Shown here piece by piece: positions 55,605 to 64,000 of a DNA stretch of 64,000 nt. Positions within the stretch are counted from its first letter, which is position 1. The number at the start of each line of letters is the position of its first letter. A program made the position numbers and the translations under genes. Source of the stretch: Meles meles (taxonomy: Eukaryota; Chordata; Mammalia; Carnivora; Mustelidae); NCBI RefSeq assembly GCF_922984935.1, contig NC_060074.1:26449501-26513500 (forward strand), in the 5' to 3' direction. The notes under the pieces were generated by a model. That model was given only the letters and a program-made list of their open reading frames with translations, searched no databases and was not told the DNA's origin.

Positions 55605-56410
55605 TTTTTTTTTTGGAGTCCAGTTTACATTAAATAGTTTTACAGAAATTACTTATTTATTTTTAAAGGTTTACCTAATCAACAAAATATTGGCTATATA
55701 AATCTTAAGAATGTTGTCCAAATTATTTGGAATTATTCAAAATTCTTTAATCATAGGGACTGGTATTTTATATTTATGTTTTCTTCTAAGTACTGGGGGA
55801 ATTGGTGAGCATTAATTACCCATGGACACTAGCTATTAGAGAACACTTATCATAGTTAATGGTTAACATCTGCATTAATACTACATGTACCTATTAATTA
55901 ACCCCCTTTGTGTGGAATGTTTATGGTGCATGACATTTTCTAATATTTTCCCTGAGACAATATGAAAGTTAATGAGAACTGCACATGTGCATCAAGAAGA
56001 GAATAGAGCCTTTGTCCTAATCTTATTAAGTTTCTCCAGATGTGATAATATTGTCCTGTCTCCAAATGGCTTTTTTTATTATCACTTTAAACTAATAAGA
56101 TTTAAAATTAGAAAACAAAGTAACACAAGCAAAGAACTTCCTGAACTTGCATTTATTTTTTATTTTCCTTAATAATCTTAAATTTCCTGCGGGTAAAAGA
56201 ATGTGACTGCAGAGTCAATACACAGCTGATTGTAGATCTAGGGGCATTTTTCTTGCACATAAACCTGAGCTATAAAGCTCAGAGTATTTCCAAGTCCAGA
56301 AGAGAACTAGATACAGATTCTACTGAGCATTACCCAATCCATTTTAAAACACCATCTGCTGAATGCCAATTATGTGCCTATAATATGCTAAATGCTTCCA
56401 CATATACTGT
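55605..56410. other. unassigned sequence
   Basis: AT-rich with no recognised element. Confidence 0.45.
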
Positions 56411-56412
56411 CC

Positions 56413-57452
56413 CACTTAATAATTTATCCATTCAACACATATTTATTAAGTACCTTCTGTACTAAGCAAAAGGAACACAACAGTGAGCAAAACAAGCATT
56501 TACTTTCTTTGTGGATCTTTCAGTCTGGCGGGGGAGACTGCTATGAGATAATCCTATCAGTCATCTATTGCTGTAGAACAAACTACCCTGATGTTCTGTG
56601 GCATACAACAATAAAAATTTAATATTGCACTCCATGTGCAGGTCAACTGGTGCGGCTCAGCTCCATATGTCTCTCATTCTTCTGGGACCAGCAAATAACA
56701 AAGCACATGTTCTTCTGAAGGCAGTGGCAGAGATACAAGAGAACAAATCCTGCCACACAAGCATACTTCAGACCTTTACTCATGTCATATCCATTAATAT
56801 CCTATTGGCCAAGTTGAGTTATGTGGCCAACCCCAAAGTAAATAGGGCACAAAGTACACTCTGCCCAGAGTGGGCTGGCAAAGGAAATAAACATTTGCTG
56901 AACAATAATCCAAATTATCATAATAAGGAATCAAAAATATTTGAATAATTAAAAACTCTGGAGCACAATGACCGAAGGTTGAGGGAGGTTGGCCAGAATC
57001 TTACAGCAGAACTGGATCCCATCTGGGAGTCAGGAAGACTTCTCCAAAGACAAGGGAATATGAGATGCACTGAAGGCAGAAGAATGGGTCAAAAATAACT
57101 AGGTAAAGAGGAAGGAAGAGGAGTTATCCAGGCAGGGAAAGAGTGTACAGCATGACAAGCTCAAAGAATTGGAGTGGGGGCGCTGAGAGCAGTGCTCAGA
57201 GAGTGAAGAGGAAGGTCAAGGAGCATGAAGCTGGAGGAGTGGGTAGAGCAAGATTTTGCAGAGCCTTGCAGATCATGTTCAGGATTTCATCTTTACCCTG
57301 AGACCAATGAGAAACACTGGAGGGTTTTCAGCAAGTGAAGGACATAGTCAAATTCAATTTTGAAAATTACTCCTGTTGCAGTGGAGGGAACAGCTGAGAG
57401 CAGACTTAAAAAAATGAAAGTCATCAGAAGATAGATTGTAATCAACATCACT
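56413..57452 (-). mobile_element. L2 LINE in two pieces (3' end and ORF2 region)
   Basis: TTTATCCATTCAACACATAT then TTATTAAGTACCTTCTGTAC is the reverse complement of the L2 3' end. After the LTR-like insert (56,559-56,950) it resumes with CAGGAAGACTTCTCCAAAGA, GGCAGGGAAAGAGTGTACAG and GCAGAGCCTTGCAGATCATG, then AATGAGAAACACTGGAGGGT, the complement of degraded ORF2 codons. Its 5' side abuts the hAT element at 57,455. Confidence 0.7.
56559..56950 (-). mobile_element. MaLR-like LTR relic inserted in the L2
   Basis: CAGTCATCTATTGCTGTAGA, ACAAACTACCCTGATGTTCT, GTGGCATACAACAATAAAAA and TCCATGTGCAGGTCAACTGG resemble the reverse complement of a MaLR LTR's 3' half. CCTATTGGCCAAGTTGAG in the interior is typical. 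The subfamily is not determined. Confidence 0.5.
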
Positions 57453-57454
57453 GG

Positions 57455-57655
57455 CATAGTCCCCTGCCTGTTTCTCTAAACAAAGTTTTATTGGAACATA
57501 GCCAGGCTCATTCATTTATAGATTGTCTATGGCTGCTCTTATGCTATAGTACAGAGTTGAGTAGTTGTGACAAAGACCAGATGTCCCACAAAGACAGCGA
57601 TGCTTACTATCTAAGCTCTTACAGAAAACATTTGCCAATCCCTGCGTAGATGAGA
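57455..57655 (+). mobile_element. hAT-type DNA transposon relic
   Basis: CCCCTGCCTGTTTCTCTAAA, CAAAGTTTTATTGGAACATA, GCCAGGCTCATTCATTTATA, GATTGTCTATGGCTGCTCTT and the right end ACAGAAAACATTTGCCAATC then CCTGCG match the copy at 60.74-60.95 kb in order and orientation. The two are members of the same non-autonomous family. Confidence 0.7.
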
Positions 57656-57819
57656 CAACTTTAAGAAGAAATCATAGAGAGAAGGGACAGAAGACCTAGG
57701 ACATAACCTGATAGAAAAAAGAATGACAGAAAAGAAAAACGAGCTAGCAGAGGAAACTGAGCATCTTAACCTGTTTGAGTTTTTAGTCCCACTTTATAGA
57801 TCTAGAAATATAGTTTTGG

Positions 57820-58742
57820 AGAGTGTGGTAGATTGCAACATATAGGCACAGGTTTCTCCCCTTCTTTTATGCCTGTGTCTTTCTAGTATGATGTCACAGT
57901 TTCTCCCATCAAGAGATATAGGGCACCTCTCCACAGCCTTGGTTCTGTGTGGTCCTGGTGACTGACTCTGACCCATAAAAAGTGGTAGAAGTTAGCCATT
58001 TGTATGTCTTCTTTGGGGAAGTCTCTGTTCATGTTTTCCACCTCCACCAGAGAGGATGAATACCCAACTTTTTATCAACATGAATGGGACTGGAGGAGAT
58101 TATGCTGAGTGAAATAAGTCAAGTGGAGAGAGTCAATTATCATACAGCTTCACTTACTTGTGGAGCATAAGGAATAACATGGAGGACATTGGAGGAAGAA
58201 GAGGAGAAGTGAGTTGGGGGAAAGTGGAGGGGGACATGAACCATGAGAGACTGTGGACTCTGAGAACAAACTGAGGGTTTTGGAGGAGAGGGGGGTGGGG
58301 GGACAGGTGATCCTGGTGGTGGGTATTGAGGAGGGCACGTACTGCATAGAGCACTGGGTGTGGTGCATAAATAATGAATCTTGGAACACTGAAAAAATAA
58401 AATTAATTTTTTTAAAAAGTGGTAGAAGTGACACTGTAGGAGTTTCAAGCCTTGACTTCAAAGACCTTATAGTTTTCACTTAACCTCTTGGTCCTGAGAC
58501 TATCAATAAGAGGAGACCTGAGGTAGCCTCCTGGAAGCTGAGAGTCCACAAGGAGATGGCCCCAGCCCACAACCAGACATGTAAGTAAGGCCATCTTGCA
58601 GCAGCCAGCTTGCTGCTATCACCTGAATGAACCCAAGCAAGCCCAGCTGAGGAGCCACCCAACTAAGTTTAGCCCAAATCACTGACCCACAAAGCCACTC
58701 AGTTTTGGGCTAGTTTGTTACACAGCAAAAGATAACTGAAAC
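57820..58742 (+). mobile_element. MaLR-like LTR, split by a 5'-inverted LINE-1
   Basis: GTGGTAGATTGCAACATATA, GTATGATGTCACAGTTTCTC, CCATCAAGAGATATAGGGCA up to 57,976, and after the L1 GACACTGTAGGAGTTTCAAG, CCACAACCAGACATGTAAGT, GAATGAACCCAAGCAAGCCC, GCCACTCAGTTTTGGGCTAG, TTTGTTACACAGCAAAAGAT and AACTGAAAC give a continuous LTR order. It appears to be the same family as the minus-strand relic at 2.8-3.3 kb. Confidence 0.6.
57993..58413 (+). mobile_element. 5'-inverted (twin-primed) LINE-1 3' end with TSD
   Basis: AAAAAGTGGTAGAAGT flanks the insert exactly at 57,977-57,992 and 58,414-58,429. The first part (57,993 to about 58,038, GCCATTTGTATGTCTTCTTT) is the reverse complement of the L1 ORF2 region encoding NRDFPKEDIQMA. 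The rest (from about 58,045) runs forward through GAGGATGAATACCCAACTTT, the ORF2 end, the module B 3' UTR and an A-rich tail. About 450 bp of ORF2 is missing between the two parts compared with the copy at 41 kb. Confidence 0.88.
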
Positions 58743-58744
58743 AA

Positions 58745-58850
58745 AGACATGGAGTGACCTTCTTGAAATCACACGACCATATAGCTATTAAGTAGCAAGG
58801 CTAGGATTCAAGAGAGGACTCCAGGGACTCCAAGTACATAATGTTCTCTC
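58745..58850 (-). mobile_element. MIR SINE scrap
   Basis: GTGACCTTCTTGAAATCACA followed by GCTATTAAGTAGCAAGGCTA and GGATTCAAGAGAGGACTCC is the reverse complement of the MIR core. Confidence 0.65.
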
Positions 58851-58854
58851 TATT

Positions 58855-60305
58855 CACCTTTAAACAAGACACATAGCAAAAATGATACTAGGTTAGATTG
58901 TCTTCCTGATGGTCTGTCTTAGGGCACTGAGTTGGCTGATTTTAGAATTGGGTGATTTGTTGTTATGTGAAGATGTCTGTGGATGCCCTGCCTTACAAAA
59001 TAGAAGATATAAAATTCAGAAATAGTGTGTCAGCTTTCCCAGTGTCTGAAAATTCAATTATATGCATCTTTATGAGTTTTTGTTTTTATTTTGGGGAGTG
59101 GTTATCCCCTTCTCTAGAAAAGATTTCAATCAGTCTTCCCCCAACACATTCATTATTTGGGTTTGGTATATTGTCCTAGTTGGATTGTAAATAATAAACT
59201 TGGGAGGAAAGTTAGCATCATTATTATGTTTCTTGCAAGGTTAGGCACAGAATAACTAAGTCTTAAATAAAATGATGATAGCTGGAAACAGTCATTGCCT
59301 GGACATACTTTAAGAAAGAGGAGCAGGGAGAGATACCCGACTCGGGAGCCATGGTCAGAAGTTAATGTGAGTCACTGGGCATCTGAAGGTTAAGAATTAA
59401 GAGAGTGGAGAGACAGAAGAGAGGAGACTTGGGAGAGCTGAAATCCTCCTTCACGCTAAGTTAGAGGAGCAGCTGTTTAATCAACAAGCAGGAAAAATAA
59501 AGTGAAAAAGAGTTAAGAAAAGATTCATCTAGCTTGCTAAAACCCGGGTCCATGTGAACAGTCATTGTGGGTACAAATGGTGAGGAAGGTGAACTTGGCC
59601 CTCAATGTACTATACTCCATCTTCCAGCACCCTCCTCCTCCCCTGTAACCACCTCTCCCACCATGGTCACCTTCACTGTACCTCTGCCTACAAACACTGC
59701 CTTCTGTCCCTGAAATATTCTCTTTTTTCTGTTATCTACTAAAACTCTCTCAGGAAAGCAGCTCTTGGTTATTTGCATATTAACGAGTTTAAATGAACAT
59801 TAATTTAACATTTAAATGAACATCTTGTTCCAGATAAATTGCATCTGAGGTCTAATTACAGGTGGGTGGGCAATGCTGTGTTAAAGGAATTTCTAGGAGT
59901 TGTGAGCATATGGGAGAAGCTCTATCTGGAGCTAGAGATGGTTATGACTTGACTTATATACACATTCACTACATTTAGGAATAACTCTCAATAAAAAGGA
60001 AGGAAAGCCAGGAAATGAGGGTGGCATGGCAGGCTCAGAGCTTGGTAGGATTGTTGCAACTCTGTGTTGAGGTGATGATAGACTTGGAAGAAACACTTGG
60101 GCAAGGAGGCAAAACACGTAGTAACAAATGAGAGGGATGGTTAAGAACAGACTGAGAAATACTGAGCTGAAGAATACGGAGTTGAAGAACACCAAGTCTG
60201 TAGGAACAGGGACAAAGCAGCACAGAGGAAAAGAGATGGAGTGAAAAATGATGTAAGAAGTGATGGAAGGATGATCATGGAGAATGGTGAGCATGGTTTC
60301 AAAGA
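58855..60305. other. unassigned sequence
   Basis: No element recognised. A 136-codon minus-strand frame at 59,932-60,342 has no known domain and overlaps a purine-rich stretch. ATTTGCAT occurs once near 59,773. Confidence 0.45.
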
Positions 60306-60309
60306 GCAA

Positions 60310-61185
60310 TTGAGTTACACCCGTCATGGTGGCTAAAATCATAGACTAACTACACCAAATGTTTGCAAGGGGAGAGAGGAAATGTAATTCTCATTCACTG
60401 CTGATGGTGGTGTCACAGGGCACAACCACTTTGAAGAGCTATTTGGCAGTTTCTGTAAGGTTAAACATTCATCTACCCTATGACCCAGCAATTCCTTCCC
60501 AGGTATTTACCCATGAGAAATGAAGATAAATGTTCTCCAAAGGACTTCTATAATAAAAAACATAATCGCAGCCTTATTCATCATAGCAAAAACTGGAGCA
60601 ATTCCAAATGTCCATCAATAAGAGAACAGATGAACAAATTGTGGTATGGTCATACTATAACATAATCCTCAGTAATAAAAAAAAATGAACTACTAATACA
60701 TGCAACAGCTCTGATGAATATCAAAATTATTATGTTAATCTGAAGTTGGCAAATTATGGTCCACAGACCAAATGCCTGTTTTTCTAACTAAAGTCCTATT
60801 GGAATACAGCCACACTCATTCCGTACCATCTATGACTGCTTTGGTGCTAGAGGGACAAAGGTGAGTCATTGAGACAGAGACCAAATGGAATGCAAAGCCA
60901 AAAATATTTACTCTCTGATCCTTCATAGAAAAGGTTTGCCAACCCCTGCATTAAGCAAAAGAAGCCAAGCATAAAAGAGTACATACTATAATTCCATTTA
61001 TATGAAATAGAAAACTAATTTGTGACTGGAGGGAAGGGAGAATTGACTAGAAAGGGGTACAGCACTTTGGAATGATATAAATGTTCCATATCTCATTTAG
61101 GGCGGTTACATATCTGTATACGATAGTCAAAACTTCTCAAACTGAACACCTAAGGGGAATTTTATGAACAAAAAGTTATTTTTTT
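60310..61185 (+). mobile_element. old LINE-1 (ORF2 end and 3' UTR) split by a hAT element
   Basis: CACCCGTCATGGTGGCTAAA, TACCCTATGACCCAGCAATT, CCATGAGAAATGAAGATAAA, CAAATGTCCATCAATAAGAG, GGTATGGTCATACTATAAC, then the hAT element, then TTAAGCAAAAGAAGCCAAGC, AGTACATACTATAATTCCAT and GGGTACAGCACTTTGGAATG. The order matches the end of an L1M ORF2 and its 3' region. The frame is broken. Confidence 0.8.
60740..60953 (+). mobile_element. hAT-type DNA transposon inside the old L1
   Basis: TGAAGTTGGCAAATTATGGT at the left and AAAAGGTTTGCCAACCCCTG at the right are imperfect inverted repeats. The interior AAAGTCCTATTGGAATACAG and TCTATGACTGCTTTGGTGCT match the copy at 57.5 kb. Confidence 0.75.
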
Positions 61186-61267
61186 GAAAAAAGTTTGAAA
61201 CTTAGGGGAAAAGATTTATGGAAGAATAATTTATTTAATTCTAATAAAATTACTTTGGAAATCAATG

Positions 61268-61785
61268 TAATTTTATTATTTCTTTTTGGTGCTGTAATAA
61301 ATTTTACCATGAACTTCGGTGGTTTAAAAACAACACAAGTTTATCATGTTATACTTCTGAAGGTTAGAAGTCTGAAAGAGATCTCCTAGGGCTAAAACCA
61401 AGGTGTCAGGAGGGTTTAGGTTCCTTTCCGGGGGTTCTAGGGAGAATCTGTTCTCTAGTGTTTTCTAGACACTTTCCTGGCTCATAGCCCCCTTCTCTTT
61501 TCTCAACTAACAGTTGCACCACTATGACCCCTTCTTCTATTCTCATATCTTTTCCTTCTCCAACTCCTCCCTTCCATTTTTAAGGACACTTGTAATTAGA
61601 CTAGGCCCACCCAGATAATCCAGGATAATCTCCCCGTTTTAAGGTCAGCTGACTAGCAAACTTAATTCCATCTGCAATCTTAATTTCCCCTCCCCATGTA
61701 ACAAAACATAGTCAAGGGTTCAGAGAATTAGGACACGGACATCTCTGGTGGTCCCATTATTGTGCTTGACAGACACCCTGTCTGC
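61268..61785 (-). mobile_element. MaLR-like LTR, nearly full length
   Basis: GGTGCTGTAATAAATTTTAC, GGTGGTTTAAAAACAACACA, AAGGTTAGAAGTCTGAAAGA, GGGCTAAAACCAAGGTGTCA, CAGATAATCCAGGATAATCT, TTAATTCCATCTGCAATCTT and AATTAGGACACGGACATCTC are in the order of a reverse-complemented MLT1-type LTR. Confidence 0.7.
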
Positions 61786-61789
61786 AAAG

Positions 61790-62985
61790 CTAATATACCT
61801 CTTCTAACTAGTATTTGATTGAAAATCTAGTCACTCTCTGATGCATGTACTCACTCTACTGACTCCTACCTGGTGTGACAGATGACCACAGAGAGGAAAC
61901 ACAGAGAAGGTATCTCTTTGAAACAGTAGAGGCATGGACTAATGCCTTCCAAGACAATAAGAGGGAAATGCCTCTTTAAAATTCATCCCAGAGTTGACGG
62001 TCAAGATAGAGCAAGGGACTCTGACTCTCTTGTGACAAGTAACAGGCATTGATCAGAAGGATGGCAGAGATTCACAGGGAAACTGATGACGATCAACAGA
62101 ATAAATCTCTGATATAATTAGTATTGTGCTCCCACCAACTGAGACAGCCAATCCCACATTCCATTTATCCACAACACAACAGAGTGAATGAGAAGCCAGT
62201 TCAACCACTGTTGCACAAAAATTTTAGAATTATGAAACTTTTCTATATACTTAGAGGTTTCACAATATTTCCATCTATAACTCATAACCTCAGGAAGCAC
62301 ATAAATACTGCTGGTAAAGCCACACATGCCTGTATCTTTGCTTTCAACAGGAAATAAATCAACCCAATATAATATTATCTGCCATTTTCAATTATCAAAT
62401 GTTCTTACCAGCTTCTGTCTCAGAGGAATGCTGGGTTAATGAAGGTTTGTTACTAAATACACATATGAAGTAGTCACAGAGAAAAAAAAAGGGGAGGGGG
62501 AAGGGGGTATAAGCATGCCCTTGGACATATGACCTCAGACCTTGTATCTGACATCCCTTTTTGAATCTCTTAAAGAACAAAAATTCAACTGAGTAAATTT
62601 GAACATCTAATTGTCTTCATTAAATGATTGATGATTCAGGTAGCACCATCTAGCAAGTAGAGGGGAGTTCCAAGAAGTTGTACAAAATAGGTTTCCTTAA
62701 GAAGGAGGGTAGGGCAAGAGGTTACTAGCTGAAGAAAAGGAAAGATTATTCCACGCAAAGTCACCTCCCTTAAGGGGTAAGGCAGAGCATCTTATCATGC
62801 AGCTACTTTGTCTTCCTTTGAGAGGTAAACGGAGAGGGCCCCCGTGACAGATAACCTCACAGGTACTCTTCAGAAAATTCCTGACTAGTTAAGACTACAT
62901 TTCTGTGGGTAGTTGAAACTGCAGTTAGGTTAGGTATTGGTCTCCATTTAGGGATGTGGCCTAAGTGACACCACTGGGGCTTGTG
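61790..62985. other. unassigned sequence
   Basis: Nothing recognised. A purine run lies at 62,481-62,509. Confidence 0.45.
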
Positions 62986-62991
62986 ATTGTC

Positions 62992-63131
62992 TTTTTTTCT
63001 TTCTTTTTTTTAAAGTAGGCTCTACCCCCAGATGGAGCCCAATGTGGGGCTTGTACTCATGACCCTGACATCAAGAGCTGAGCTAAGATCAAGAGCCGGA
63101 CGTTTAACCAACAGAGCCACCCAAGTGTCCT
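62992..63131 (-). mobile_element. older carnivoran tRNA-Lys SINE
   Basis: T-rich tail, AAAGTAGGCTCTACCCCCAG, GGAGCCCAATGTGGGGCTTG, TACTCATGACCCTGACATCA and AACAGAGCCACCCAAGTGTC form a reverse-complement older SINEC copy. Confidence 0.88.
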
Positions 63132-63134
63132 GCA

Positions 63135-63545
63135 CTTGTCATTTTAATAGGTTCTACCCCTCCAGTACCATTTCCGCCATATTCTTTACTTATATGCCAA
63201 GTCTCTGTACAGAAAGTGGAAGTGACACTTAGCATGTTGTGACACTACGTCACAAAAATGAACAATCGACAGCAGCAGATGGTACCGTGAAATACTTACT
63301 AGACTCTCAACCATAACTTTGATTATATGATTTCATAATGTTTTTAGACACCACTGCATAAAAACACTGTTGTTTAAAATACGGTAACTTTGAAATGGAA
63401 ACACAATAAAAAGTGGAACCAATTATTTACTACAATATAAATGTCATAGTCTAGATAAAAATCTCTCAAAACACAAGGTATCTAGAGGAAAAATAATTTT
63501 TTAAAAAAAGGTTTTCAGTGATGGAAAGGCCAGTAACTATTGTTC
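63135..63545. other. unassigned sequence
   Basis: Nothing recognised. Confidence 0.45.
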
Positions 63546-63549
63546 TAAT

Positions 63550-63650
63550 TCAATCGCCTCACCTTATAGATGGAGCCTCTAGGGTTCAGAGAGATAAAGT
63601 ACCAGTTAATGGGGAGTGAAGCCACAAAATGAGTTCAAGTTATGACCCTA
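63550..63650 (-). mobile_element. MIR SINE scrap
   Basis: CACCTTATAGATGGAGCCTC, GGTTCAGAGAGATAAAGTAC and TGGGGAGTGAAGCCACAAAA followed by GAGTTCAAG are the reverse complement of part of MIR. Confidence 0.6.
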
Positions 63651-63654
63651 AGTG

Positions 63655-64000
63655 CATCTCTTTATTTCCTGGGATTGGTGTTTTTGTTTTGTTTTGGTTG
63701 GTTGGTTGCTTTTTAATTTTTGCCTAAAAAGAATGTGAGCATCCTAGTAGGGGCTTCTTGGTGCTCTGTGATGTGCTAAGATAACTATTCACTGAAGTGT
63801 CCCAGAACTCAGCACTGCTGGACTATAGCCCCTAATGTCATGAACTGTAAGCAAGAGTGGTCAAGATTAATAGCCAATTCATACAGAAACTGGCTTTGTC
63901 AGATTTTCAGGGACCAAGACACTAGCAGATGCATTTCCCAGGGTGAAAGATTAGTGCCTGGAGCTAGCTGGCCTAGATTCCCTACAGTTCCCCATGTCAC
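63655..64000. other. unassigned sequence with a GGTT/GTTTT run
   Basis: TTTTTGTTTTGTTTTGGTTG then GTTGGTTGC at about 63,680-63,709 is a short simple repeat. The rest is unassigned. Confidence 0.45.

Overview
The window looks like non-coding nuclear DNA (intergenic or intronic) from a caniform carnivoran, most likely a mustelid such as a ferret, mink, otter or badger. The main clue is a set of nine young tRNA-Lys-derived SINEs. They share a head beginning GGGGCGCCTGGGTGGCTCAG, a CTCTGCCTACTTGTGATCTC segment, and a tail of CAAATAAATAAATAAAATCTT type followed by poly-A, which is the SINEC_Mv type known from mustelids. Carnivore-type LINE-1 3' ends occur beside ancient mammalian repeats (MIR, L2, MaLR-like LTRs, hAT and Tigger DNA transposons). 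I found no host protein-coding gene, no convincing exon, no structural RNA gene and no CRISPR array. Long open frames are either LINE-1 ORF2 or chance frames through repeats and purine/pyrimidine tracts.

Layout. 0-13 kb: an eroded LINE-1, an L1 3' end, MaLR-like LTR relics, scattered MIR and mostly unrecognised sequence. 13-19 kb: a large fossil LINE-1 cut by four SINEs, beside an AT-palindromic microsatellite. 19-28 kb: MIR and L2 scraps, a second eroded LINE-1, a perfect 42-bp palindrome at 22.4 kb and much unassigned DNA. 28-30 kb: an L1 3' end with a SINE inside it, another young SINE and an LTR relic. 30-39 kb: an AT-rich tract, an LTR relic, MIR, L2, one SINE and an old L1. 39.6-42.3 kb: a Tigger-like DNA transposon split by a young LINE-1 with a 14-bp target-site duplication (TSD) and a 5' inversion. 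42.3-49.5 kb: a possible second Tigger scrap, a MER20-like element, a well-preserved L2 with an ORF2 remnant, an LTR relic, two SINEs in opposite orientations and microsatellites. 49.5-56 kb: largely unassigned, with a clean solo LTR flanked by CCAC repeats. 56.4-58.8 kb: a nest of old repeats (L2, LTRs, hAT) containing a second 5'-inverted L1. 60-64 kb: old L1, hAT, a MaLR-like LTR, MIR and an old SINE.

The genes do not work together as a system, because the only coding remnants belong to transposable elements. The informative content is insertion history: nested elements, TSDs, two twin-priming inversions, a possible SINE 3' transduction, and a young L1 whose 3' UTR joins two modules found separately in older copies. 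Unexplained non-repeat signals worth testing are the 42-bp palindrome with a third partial copy, three octamer-like motifs at exact 10-bp spacing, and a compact AP-1/ATF4-like/E-box cluster. Repeat family names come from memory of consensus sequences and were not checked with RepeatMasker; boundaries without TSDs are good to about 10-50 bp.
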